DNA from: Apostichopus japonicus
Lineage: Eukaryota > Echinodermata > Holothuroidea > Aspidochirotida > Stichopodidae
Reading direction: 5' to 3'
NCBI RefSeq assembly: GCF_037975245.1
Contig: NC_092578.1
Span: forward strand, 5,499,001-5,563,000
DNA length: 64,000 nt
The notes under the pieces are model-generated. The model was not told the DNA's origin, searched no databases, and saw only the letters and a program-made list of their open reading frames with translations. Made by a program: the position numbers and the translations under genes. Positions 37,501 to 44,822 of the stretch are shown in pieces (the first letter of the stretch is position 1; each line of letters opens with the position of its first letter).

Positions 37501-40500
37501 TACTGCTTATTAATGATTTTCTTTTGTGTAATGAAAAAATCCGGTTCCGGCCGGATTTCATGTACTATCCGGCAAAATCCGGTTCTGGCCGGATCCAAAA
37601 ATTTGGAACCTGTGCGGCCCTAATATTTCTCAGATTTTGTAGGTTACAATAATCCTGTAAAATGACCCAAAAATAATTTTCAGAAGCAACACTTGATTAA
37701 ACTGAGGAAAGTTAAAAACGTGAACAATAATAGACAAAAATATATGATTTAAAACGGATTTTGATTAGTTTTTCAAGCATTTTGTGGCAACATGCTTGAA
37801 AAAAAACCCATTAATGGATTTTATTTAGGAGTAAGAGTGCTAATTTGCATGGACGGATTGCCAATAGCACGTTCTTGTGTTACGAACTAACAGGCTAACT
37901 AACATGGTGATTTCATGAGCTGATTCCCACAGTTATAAAATATATTTCTACACAGCCCGTCTGTGTTCTATTAACTACTGTGAAAATGGGCTGTAACTTT
38001 TACCAGGCTCCCCAGCCCACCGGTCCACAAGGCATTGCCCAAATGCCTGTGTGGCCAGTCCGCCACTGATTACATGTATATGTTGAGTACCTGATAATTG
38101 CAAGTCTTCTCTCGTTATGCCGTCATGAGCAAACTTGAGCCATCCACATGCCAGGATCAGTATGCCGGTGGTGTGAAGGAGAAGGGATCCAAGCCATAGT
38201 CGGAAGGTCACGTGGAGCATCTTCTGATGTGCTAGTTGAACTGTAGAAAGAAATATTTACAATAAATGAACAGAAATAGCTAGGCTACACAAGTACCAAA
38301 TGCTACTTCAATGTGATAGTAGATTTTAAAATACTGATATCCAGGGTTTTTTTTTCTTACTCTAAACTCAACCTTAGCCATCTTGATAGCAGATAACACA
38401 GTTCTATAACCTATCGTCCATATTTATAATTTACTATAATTTCTAATTAGCCTTTTAATTGTTATTGTTGATAGGCTTAGGACCAGATGAGTGCACCATA
38501 ATGTGCAGGGAATATCTGATAGTATAATTTGTTTTAATTATAATTATTAACCAGCTGGCAAAGAAGTAAGACCCAGCATGCAAGCTACTAACATTTCTGA
38601 AACTATGAAATGTGAATATTTATACTGACCAAGCAATTTCTACTTGTACATATATGCTACAAACTTCATTGCACAAAGCACAGAAATTTTATGACATACG
38701 CAATAAAGTTAGTCGAGTCACTACTAAAAGAGGTTAATTTCTAATTGATAAACAGCAAAAGATATAGAACAATACACACCGCCGAAAATAAGTCCCACAA
38801 GGAACATCAAGCCAAGGATTACCGTGAAGACGAGAGACACAGGTAGATTGGCTGTAGTAAAATGATAGCGAAAAAGGAAACAGTTTTCATTGGAGTGAAA
38901 GAGATTATAAAAAAATAAGTCCAGTGTCATCAGTATCAGTGTCTCAGACAACTCCAAAATTACCAACAACTTTCTACAACTTACAACTTGTTAGATTTAC
39001 AAGTTGAGGAAAAAAATATGTCATTTAAAAAGTAAATCTTCAGCCCCAAACCACCTCCCCCCCCCTCCCTCCCTCCCTCCCTCCCAGTAAATTTTAGAAC
39101 AACCATATTGTGATGTGACAATAAATTTAGAACCTTCAGTAAAATGGCATATCTGACACAAAATTAAAATAGTTGTCCTGATCAACTTACTGTCTTCGTC
39201 GGCTAAAAATTCGTCAGTCAGTCCGCGGCCATGATTCACCAAGCCCAGGTTATAGTCCAGAAGTTCAATGCCATCATTCTGCTGTTAGTGACAGTTCATG
39301 GCTGTGACATAATACCACTGTGCCAGAGGGTATTCAAATCGTCTCATGCCCTTACATCGAACTTTCTGAAAAGTTGAAGCATTTATTTACATTTTCATCA
39401 GGACTAGGATTCCTTGCTACAGATTATTATTATTTCTTTACATAAATGAAAAGTTCCAGGAGTTCATCTCAATCTTTAGATATTCTTTCAAATGGCCAAC
39501 TTAAGATAAAGTTAATTCAAAGAGAAACATATAGGGTTAATACTATGTACACAAGGTTTTTTTTAAATTTGTGTAGATATATCCTAATTTGAATATTTCA
39601 ATCAAATAAATTATTCACCTGTAGAAGCAAAAATAATCAAAATTCCCCTAAATGTCATAAAAGCCACAAATTTCCACTGTACATTTGTTGTAACATTTCA
39701 TTTTTCTCATCGTTGAAAGAAGTAGAATGTGTCCTTATGACACACTTTGACCAGCTGCTCAATCAAACCCTGCTAGCGTAAACAGAAATTCGCCATCCAA
39801 ATAGCAGACAGTGTTCAAAGACCATGGGCCCTTCTTCATTTTACATGCATACCTTTACTTGGAACATGTTCATCCAAAAGACCTCTTTTGTACTTGACAA
39901 GATATGCAGAATGGAATTACAATTTCATTGGTTTAATACTTACATCATCACCATAGGGCTCACAAGATGCACTCTCACCCCACAAACTAATGACAAGAGT
40001 AGCTCTATCAATCATTTCATAGCAGTCCTTTAAAGAAATGCAAATGGAAAGAAACATTAATTTGCCAGGAATCATAAAATCTATTGCTGCTAATTGCCTC
40101 ATGTTGATATAGAACAGCAATAAACACCAAGTGGCTAGCTTATCTAAATAGTATAATCATTAAGGACAAACTTAAAAAAAGGATATGCCATTCTCTAGTT
40201 ACTGTAATAACATTAATGATCATGCCAGGAATCATAAAATCTATTGCTGCTTGCCACAAGCCTCCATGGCTTCTTTCGCGAGTTCCTGCTTGCGGGAAGA
40301 TCACATATACATACATACATACATACACCCATACATACATACATACATACATACATGTTGATGTAGAACAGCAACAAAACCAAGTGGCTAGCTAATATAA
40401 TCATCAAGGATGAACTTAGAAAGGAAATATGCCATTCACTAAGTTTTGCAATACTACTGTTTATTATCTGAAATTAATTATTATTTGAACATAGCTGCAT

Positions 40501-42460
40501 GTTATAACTCGGGTCTAGTCGTTATATATTTCTAATGGTTACCTACAGCCATTCATGATTCATTTAAGCACTCCTGCTTACAAAACAGTGTCATGCGAAA
40601 TATTATATAAAAAAGAACTTATCACAAATATTATATATAAAAAAATCACAACATGGGCCTATATTGAAGTACCTGCCCCCCCACCCCCCCCCCCCACTAA
40701 ACCTCCAAAAGATGGTGGGAGATTTAGCTTCAACAAACCCAGAAAAGATTTATGGATAAGGAATCCTGATTTAAGATCTTGCATTCTTTTCAACTCATCC
40801 CAGGGCACCTTTTTGTTATCCATTTATGACAAAGCTTGACATAAACCACACCTACCTACAATTATTGATACACCATTTGCTTCAAGTCTATCTTAAGATA
40901 ATCATTGTAAACATGCTGTACATGATTTGGTCAAAACTACTCTGAGTGTAATGGCACCAATTTCAGTTAAGGTCAAGTAATAAATACAAGAATAATTAAT
41001 GTATGTACATTGTATTAAATACAAGTTATTAACCTTACTTTTCATTCTTTCCTTTTTATTTTACTTTTTTTTCATGTGCAGATATGGTAATTACATCTAA
41101 TGAATATGAAGTATTTAATTACCATATGATATTGTTGTTCTCTTAAAGCAGGCCATTCGTTTTTCCAATCACTGAATACGACGATATCAGGACAGCAGTA
41201 ATTCTGAAAAGTAATAAAATAATTTGATACAATTTGAGTTTTATTCAAAAGGACTTCACGTAAAATATTGATGTCTCTGGGTCAGAAAAATATAAAACAA
41301 TCGATGCTAAAATTTGCAGTGCAAAAGGTTGTGTATGCATATAAAAGTTGCGCAACTAATCCAGTGTCAGAATTTAAATGTCATGTAGCAAATTATGAAA
41401 ACAATTTGACAGAATTTTAAGCCTGCAACTAGAAGATCACAATAACATTATAAGCTACAGACATTTAAAGAGAATTTCAACAGGCCTAAGCTTTGGCAAG
41501 TACTTACAGCTGCAATTATGATGTCGTAGTATAGAAGTCCTTCCCCGTTTGGTTCAAAGACAAATCTACCCAAGAACACCATATGCTGTGATTCGTGTGA
41601 AGAGAGAAGTACAAAATATGGAGATGAAAAAGGTGAATCCTTAAAACAAAATGAAAATTCACAAAACTTGAATGAACATTAAAAATGGGATGGTAAGATT
41701 AATTTCAATAACCCTGCATACAAATACAAGCTTTATTCAATTCGATAATTTGTATAGTTAGTCCTATGCCTAGGCAGTATGCTAGATATTAATTATTATA
41801 CAATTATAAACTCCAAACCACCTGCATGCATCAATAAACTGCATAAATTAAACAAAGAACTATTTTCCAAGGCTTTCAGCCTTCTTGGGATCCATTCTTC
41901 TCTCATTCAGTTCAAAGACTTGCATAAACAGCTACACTATATGCATTAAATGGCTGGTTGGCAGGCAGAAATAGCACCCACGATTTCTCTGTCGTGTGGT
42001 AGGCATACTACTAGTACTAGGCCTACCGTAGGCCTAAAAGGTTAGGACTAACTCTAAGTCTACTCTAACTTAGTTAGACTTAGATGTGGGCTAGGCCTAC
42101 GTTAGACATCTGTAATTGTGTAAACCGAGAGTTAGACTAAGAATATAAATGTAGGCCTCTACCTACTTTGTTTTGGTACAATTTTTGTGAGATCAAATGT
42201 GTTTTTTTCTTGTGATTTATTTTAAGTCTATTTAAATTTTGGCTTGGCCTAACGTTAGAACACATTAAGTTATAGGCTAATATTAGTTATATTAAACCAT
42301 GTGATTGTGAACATGTTTACGTTTCGTCCTAGCCTATGCTGCTTACCGTATCAGGATCAGTCCGACGAAAATTGGTTCCAGAAAGCCTCAAACCACCTGC
42401 GGCGGATACATAAATCAGCACCAAAAGGATTACTAGTAAGATGTTAAATTTCAGTCCCAT
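23212..42460 (-). CDS. GPR180/TMEM145-family 7TM protein with long tail, 20 exons
   Basis: Twenty exons join in phase to 757 codons plus stop. Residues 1-21 are a signal peptide (MGLKFNILLVILLVLIYVSA). The extracellular domain (22-195) has the family pattern FLGRFVFEPNG...YYDI, NYCCPDIVVFSDWKNEWPAL and FEYPLAQWYYVTAMNC. Seven TM helices follow, at about 197-219, 228-256, 271-290, 303-324, 340-360, 368-395 and 406-428, with MSKGYTITR after TM3 and LIRPSSTNTFFPFHLKT after TM7, both hallmarks of the intimal-thickness-related receptor family (Pfam GpcrRhopsn4). The tail (about 445-757) is long, repeat-containing and ends in a poly-Lys patch; the human TMEM145 tail is much shorter. Codon 164 is TAA in this sequence. 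Everything else looks intact, so it may be an allele, an assembly error or a recent pseudogene. The choice between GPR180 and TMEM145 orthology is open. Confidence 0.87.
23478..23585. repeat. (TACA)n microsatellite
   Basis: Roughly 27 perfect copies of a 4-bp unit, inside the last intron, about 70 nt upstream of exon 20 in the sense of transcription. Confidence 0.97.
24716..24766 (-). CDS. 7TM gene exon 19: helical tail segment
   Basis: 51 nt, phase 0-0, flanked by TTATACAG and GTGAGT. It encodes TNKTEDLGAAKRRIQEM. Confidence 0.75.
25259..25558. repeat. 100-bp tandem repeat x 3
   Basis: Three consecutive 100-bp units, nearly identical (CCTTAGATC becomes CCATAGATC in the third), so the amplification is recent. 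It lies in the intron between exons 18 and 19. Confidence 0.95.
26293..26370 (-). CDS. 7TM gene exon 18: duplicated tail module, copy 2
   Basis: 78 nt, phase 0-0, with TTGCAG acceptor and GTAAGA donor. It encodes AQKRGKLCGPLAFGFQVENE then LQHGSA. It shares GKLCGP, VEN and LQ with exon 17, of the same length. Confidence 0.82.
26560..27420. repeat. 65-bp satellite array, about 13 copies
   Basis: The unit includes ATAAAGTTTTATCTGGCCAT and AACTGGATATGTAGTCAATC, at an exact 65-bp period where checked (26636, 26701, 26766, 26831, 26896). It is rich in CTGG/CCAG palindromes. It fills the intron between the two duplicated exons 17 and 18. Confidence 0.95.
27629..27706 (-). CDS. 7TM gene exon 17: duplicated tail module, copy 1
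   Basis: 78 nt, phase 0-0, with TTTCTAG acceptor and GTAAGA donor. It encodes ALNLGKLCGPNSSELKVENK then LQRQSE. It is a clear paralogue of exon 18. Confidence 0.82.
28213..28308 (-). CDS. 7TM gene exon 16: tail segment
   Basis: 96 nt, phase 0-0, donor GTGGGT. It encodes MTNYKPAIYEPDRPYVSNHK and surrounding residues, Pro/Tyr-rich and probably disordered. Confidence 0.8.
28453..28560 (-). CDS. 7TM gene exon 15: tail segment with internal repeat
   Basis: 108 nt, phase 0-0. It contains VTYTPVEDLR directly followed by VTYTAVDDLR, a tandem 10-residue repeat. The acceptor follows a T tract and the donor is GTTTGT. Confidence 0.82.
29078..29235 (+). mobile_element. Short interspersed repeat with (TACA)n end, copy 1
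   Basis: Contains TCCTGCAAGCAGGAACTC and AAAGCCGCAAGCTGACCGAA, and ends near AGCTGGACGACATA. The same sequence recurs reversed at 45.2 kb and in part at 40.3 kb. A TATGTATGTAT tract borders it on one side. No coding capacity. Confidence 0.75.
29445..29522 (-). CDS. 7TM gene exon 14: tail segment
   Basis: 78 nt, phase 0-0, with poly-T/ACAG acceptor and GTATGT donor. It encodes KIKIPLESMINCPVAPPKNL and PVKYLD. Confidence 0.8.
30580..30723 (-). CDS. 7TM gene exon 13: tail segment
   Basis: 144 nt, phase 0-0, donor GTAAGT. It encodes a Lys/Thr/Asp-rich stretch, then TYDIFMTGKPGTKNY and RVNCMAKLPPI. TYDIFMTGK resembles TFDLFLAKR of exon 12, another hint of internal repetition. Confidence 0.82.
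31229..31339 (-). CDS. 7TM gene exon 12: start of cytoplasmic tail
   Basis: 111 nt, phase 0-0, with CTTTTGTAG acceptor and GTTAGC donor. It encodes VSFEFLNELQPKNNYRPTTE, then TFDLFLAKRDDPAASSK. Confidence 0.83.
31951..32071 (-). CDS. 7TM gene exon 11: TM7 and family C-terminal motif
   Basis: Encodes GFDVGVVALGHFIFLWLIRP followed by SSTNTFFPFHLKTNK. The RPS-x-N-x-FP-H-x-(K/R)T pattern is strongly reminiscent of TMEM145. The acceptor is CCTCACCCACAG and the donor GTTAGG. Confidence 0.88.
32389..34101. mobile_element. Possible TIR element full of CCAGG-type palindromes
   Basis: CCCAGACGAA at the left and TTCGTCTGGG at the right are inverted. Both subterminal zones are crowded with GCCAGGAAAAGCCAGG-like motifs in both orientations, including a roughly 112-bp tandem duplication at 32470-32700. 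A middle zone (33170-33310) repeats AAAGGATATTA. No transposase or clear target duplication was seen. It sits in the intron between exons 10 and 11. Confidence 0.6.
34282..34438 (-). CDS. 7TM gene exon 10: end of TM5 and TM6
   Basis: Encodes TAWGLYGTYFTIKDFPSKRE and the hydrophobic FYSVFVLFVIFWFMSEPVVA stretch. The P-x-K-x-x-FY motif ahead of TM6 matches the family. The donor is GTAAGA and the exon ends in phase 2. Confidence 0.88.
34555..34620. repeat. AT microsatellite
   Basis: TA repeats with CATACATATAG interruption in intron 9. Confidence 0.9.
35079..35244. mobile_element. MITE with perfect 47-nt terminal inverted repeats
   Basis: Left arm 35079-35125, beginning GGGGTTAATCAACGGTCTAG; right arm 35198-35244 is its exact complement. 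The 72-nt centre holds a second inverted pair (GATGCACTCGGG/CCCTCGTGCATC-like). A partial related sequence (GGTTAATCCTGTGAGTAACG) lies at 34951. It is in intron 9. Confidence 0.85.
35414..35580 (-). CDS. 7TM gene exon 9: TM4 and start of TM5
   Basis: Starts within TR|LTMRDVGKMKF and encodes VFFVTGFAICHVTLYII, then a short loop and TPAALGLIVIRIIG. The donor is GTGAGC and the exon ends in phase 1. Confidence 0.88.
36005..36083 (-). CDS. 7TM gene exon 8: TM3
   Basis: 79 nt encoding ITKSVGNVVFASMLVLMSKG and YTIT. The GKG/SKG-(F/Y)-T-(V/I)-TR motif after TM3 is diagnostic of the family. The donor is GTAAAA. Confidence 0.88.
36408..37630. mobile_element. hAT-type element, host of a nested insertion
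   Basis: The ends are TAGGGATGCACCGGATATCC and its diverged complement ending GTGCGGCCCTA, flanked by ATATTTCT on both sides. Body 36416-37622. The subterminal zones repeat CCGG-containing motifs (CCGGATA, CTGGCC). It is in intron 7 of the 7TM gene. Confidence 0.88.
36674..37403. mobile_element. hAT-type MITE nested in the preceding element
   Basis: The ends CAGGGGCGTCGTGC and GCACGACGCCACTG are flanked by TACACCAC duplications. Body 36682-37395. It carries the ACTATCTAAGCGGAGCGCC core of the pair near 20.5 kb. Confidence 0.9.
37985..38068. mobile_element. hAT terminus fragment next to exon 7
   Basis: The right end reads CCAGTCCGCCACTG, the reverse of a common CAGTGGCGGACTGG hAT end. The other end and a target duplication were not found. 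It stops 22 nt from the exon 7 boundary. Confidence 0.55.
38091..38240 (-). CDS. 7TM gene exon 7: TM2
   Basis: Encodes QLAHQKMLHVTFRLWLGSLL, then LHTTGILILACGWLKFAHDG and ITREDLQLSG. It is phase 1-1 with donor GTACTC. Confidence 0.88.
38780..38851 (-). CDS. 7TM gene exon 6: TM1
   Basis: 72 nt encoding NLPVSLVFTVILGLMFLVGL and IFG, an uninterrupted hydrophobic helix. The acceptor is TACTACAG and the donor GTGTGT. Confidence 0.85.
39191..39365 (-). CDS. 7TM gene exon 5, with in-frame TAA
   Basis: Reads KVRCKGMRRFEYPLAQWYYV, TAMNCH, then TAA (plus-strand 39285-39287), then QQNDGIELLDYNLGLVNHGR and GLTDEFLADED. Both sides of the stop are in the same frame and both match the family, so the reading frame is otherwise intact. 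A single C-to-T change from CAA (Gln) would create it. The sequence just before CAG-AAT (CACTAACAG) resembles an acceptor, but the only matching donor would give a 27-nt intron. Confidence 0.8.
39285..39287 (-). other. Premature stop codon TAA in the 7TM gene
   Basis: Codon 164 of the assembled frame, 26 codons into exon 5. Translation would stop before any TM helix. Confidence 0.8.
39944..40027 (-). CDS. 7TM gene exon 4: extracellular domain
   Basis: 84 nt, phase 0-0, with TCTTTAAAG acceptor and GTAAGT donor. It encodes DCYEMIDRATLVISLWGESA and SCEPYGDD. Confidence 0.85.
40236..40360 (-). mobile_element. Short interspersed repeat with (TACA)n end, copy 2, partial
   Basis: Shares CTTCTTTCGCGAGTTCCTGC and the GGGAAGATC end with the 45.2-kb copy, followed by a CATA microsatellite. 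It lies in intron 3. Confidence 0.7.
41123..41203 (-). CDS. 7TM gene exon 3: extracellular domain
   Basis: 81 nt, phase 0-0. It encodes NYCCPDIVVFSDWKNEWPAL and REQQYHM. The CC pair and the W-P pair are family features. The donor is GTAATT. Confidence 0.88.
41508..41639 (-). CDS. 7TM gene exon 2: extracellular domain
   Basis: 132 nt, phase 0-0. It encodes SQHMVFLGRFVFEPNGEGLL and YYDIIIAA. The acceptor TTTTAAG is weak, but phase and family match support it. The donor is GTAAGT. Confidence 0.82.
42347..42460 (-). CDS. 7TM gene exon 1: start codon and signal peptide
   Basis: ATG in the context ATAACAATGGG, followed by a 13-residue hydrophobic core and small residues SAAG, a probable cleavage site. 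It ends RRTDPDT in phase 0 with donor GTAAGC. No upstream in-frame ATG is better placed. Confidence 0.85.
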
Positions 42461-42860
42461 TGTTATCGTCCTACAGAAAGAATGCTATGACCTAGACTTG
42501 AGCTTAAACTCCTCTTTCAAGGTATGTGGCTCTCTTGCACACAAGTACTGTCGACCCCGACGTGCACGTACTATACTACTACGATTTGTGTATAGAGTTA
42601 GCTACATCTAGTTAATTTCGATGTATGCAAAGTTGCTATGATATACTGAACTGTCACAATCTATCCCACAAGACGATTGGATAAGAGTTTCGTGACGTAA
42701 TGGCGCAATGTGGTAATGTACCACGACAGACAGTGGCCAGTTGAAAAGTCATTGAAATCAACACACAGTTGCTAAGCGATGTTGATGCCTTAGCTGTCAC
42801 AATCGCGCACGATGATCGGACCAGAATTGCGTGACGTAAGAATTTATTCGTTATTAGTAC
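42461..42860 (-). promoter_or_regulatory. Probable 5' UTR and promoter of the 7TM gene
   Basis: Directly upstream of the start codon. It holds two similar blocks, at about 42655-42703 and 42797-42845, each starting CACAATC, with a GATTGG or GATCGG box and ending CGTGACGTAA, a CRE/ATF-like site. No TATA box is evident. Confidence 0.5.
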
Positions 42861-43194
42861 ACTCTGATTGTGTCGTAATTATGGCGACTTATAAAAATTG
42901 ATTTTTTTTTCCTTCAGAAATACACGTTATTCAAGAACTATTTAATCCCAAAATCATTATTCACGTATGCGTATGTCAAAAAAAGATCTGTTTCCACTCA
43001 GCTCACTTTTCGGCAATGAATATGTAAAAGAAAACCTTTTTAACCACATCTCAGTAATCGTCAATATGTCACAGACAGACCCATGGCTATTTTGCATACA
43101 CGGAGTTTAAGACTATGTGATGGCGCTATTTATCAACTCTTTCTCAAAGTGATAGACATTTGTTACTGCGCTTTTCTTTAGTGGAAAAGAGGAA

Positions 43195-43268
43195 ATTAAA
43201 TTGATGACTAGAACGTTATTCGAAGCAGTGAGCTCAGGATTACAAGCCCAACATTCTACCTACTGGGC
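43195..43268 (-). other. tRNA-like sequence, probably a pseudogene or SINE head
   Basis: On the minus strand: TAGCCCAGTAGGTAGAATG (A-box), then GTTGGGCTTGTAATCC, an anticodon-arm-like stretch with TGT (Thr-like), then a decayed B-box around GCTTCGAATAA. The acceptor stem is not preserved, so a working tRNA is unlikely. Confidence 0.5.
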
Positions 43269-43353
43269 TATCCGCTTCTCGGCCTTTTGGCTGATAACAT
43301 CTGTATAGTACCTGTTCCCTTTCGAGGGGAATGGTGATTAATATTCTATCGAA
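43269..43353 (+). pseudogene. U2 snRNA 5' half, diverged
   Basis: Starts ATCCGCTTCTCGGCCTTTTG and continues GGCT, closely matching the U2 snRNA 5' end and stem I. TGTATAGTACCTGTTC follows, matching the branch-point recognition region (TGTAGTATCTGTTC) with changes, then a weak ATTAATATTCTATC match. The Sm site and 3' stems are absent, so this is a truncated copy. Confidence 0.72.
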
Positions 43354-43553
43354 CATACGGAAAACATGCATATTCATCAATAGTTGTGGCAATTGTGTCT
43401 TTAACAATCGGAAAATAGCAGTCATCTTTCAGTAAAGAGTTATTAAATTTCCACAATCCTCTTCCTGTTGTGACCTTATTTAAATTACAAACTGTGCTAA
43501 TTAATGAATGATCAGTCCTATAGCCTGCTATTATTTATGACATTGACACGGTA

Positions 43554-44400
43554 TTAAGTAATTAATCCGGATGAAACCAAGAACAAATCAAAGGGGCTCT
43601 GTTTAACTGGATTTTTTTGCCGCCAGGTATACCTCCTTTCATTTGGATGTAAAACCCGCCACACATCAAATAAATTCAGATCGTTCTGCATATTCAACAC
43701 TGTCAGTCTCGCCCTAGGATTATTGGTATGGAGATAATGATAAGTATCCAATCCGGATCAATGACAACATTTCAATCCCCAACAATAATACAATGAGGGG
43801 TATTAAACTCCTCAATGATAGCCTGAACACTATTGAAAAAATAGGGGTGGGGTGCGTCACTAATTGGTCCATAAATCACAACAAGGGATATACAATAACC
43901 AGCTATTTCAATAATTAAAGCAATTAAATTACTCTCATTGTCACAATGTATCCTACATATGATAGCATGGCAATTATCATTAATAAAAATAGCAACGCCC
44001 CTCGAATTATTTCCTGATGAAAAGTAAAACGTACTGACCTCCCCATTCAAGAGAAACTTTACCTTCCATTTTTTTTTATCCCAATGGACGTCCTGTAAAC
44101 AATAAATAGTACCGTTCACTCGTTTTAAATAATCAAAAACATCTCTTCTTTTACTAATATTATTCAGTCCCCTACAATTAAGGGACGATATAGTAAACTC
44201 ATTTGCCATTTAGGTTTAAATTTGTAATAACCACTTCTAAACATACTATCATTAATTTATGTTCATCTTTATTTGAATCACAGACAGACACCACCATATC
44301 GTTTGACTGTCACAACTTAGCCAATTCATCTATACTAAAAGCTTCATCAGTCATTAACTGCCTACAAGTTTCAACACTATTATGTAGCCTAAGTTCGACC
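43554..44400 (-). mobile_element. LINE fragment: end of ORF1 and endonuclease of ORF2
   Basis: The minus strand begins with an ORF1 C-terminal piece (SNDMVVSVCDSNKDEHKLMI and on) whose stop overlaps the ORF2 ATG at 44209. ORF2 opens ANEFTISSLNCRGLNNISKR, then YCLQDVHW, RGVAIFIND and VVIYGP, the APE-type endonuclease signature. After a frameshift near 43755 it continues FDVWRVLHPNERRYTW and SPFDLFLVS. The style is that of L1/Tx1-group elements. No reverse transcriptase is present on this side. Confidence 0.82.
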
Positions 44401-44822
44401 ACATCACCCCTATTCTTCGGCAACTGCACTGCACTGGTTACCTGTTTCCTACAGGATAATCTTCAAGATCATCCTGCTCACATATAATGCCCTGCATGGA
44501 TTAGCACCAGAATACATGAGTAGCATGATCAGTCGGAAGACCACCACCCGCTCTCTCCGATCCTCAAATCAGCAACTGCTCCATGTACCTAAGTGGAAAC
44601 TCAAGTCATGTGGTCAAAGATCGTTCTCTTATGCCGCTCCTACTCTTTGGAACTCACTTCCACTGCACATCAAGTCGGCACCCAACGTTAACATTTTCAA
44701 AAACAGACTCAAAACACATATATTTTTGACTGCACTCCCTGGGCACTAGCGCCACAGAGCATTTGGTTTTCCTCTGGATATTGCCGCTATATAACTTTGC
44801 ATTTATTATTATTATTGTTTAT
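44393..44822 (+). mobile_element. LINE 3' fragment: reverse-transcriptase C-terminus
   Basis: Frames with one small frameshift give HWLPVSYRIIFKIILLTYNA, LHGLAPEYMSSMIS and RSFSYAAPTLWNSLPLHIKS, then FKNRLKTHIF, as in CR1/RTE-like LINEs. It ends in an (ATT)n-like tail. It is a different element from its neighbour and lies in opposite orientation. Confidence 0.8.

Noticed and set aside
39280-39306. A 27-nt micro-intron removing the TAA in exon 5
   Set aside because: It begins GTCACA and ends CTAACAG and keeps frame, but 27 nt is below workable metazoan intron length and it would remove a conserved Cys.
44203-44487. Plus-strand ORF starting MPFRFKFVITTSKH
   Set aside because: It is antisense to the LINE ORF1/ORF2 junction and then enters the other LINE in the wrong frame.
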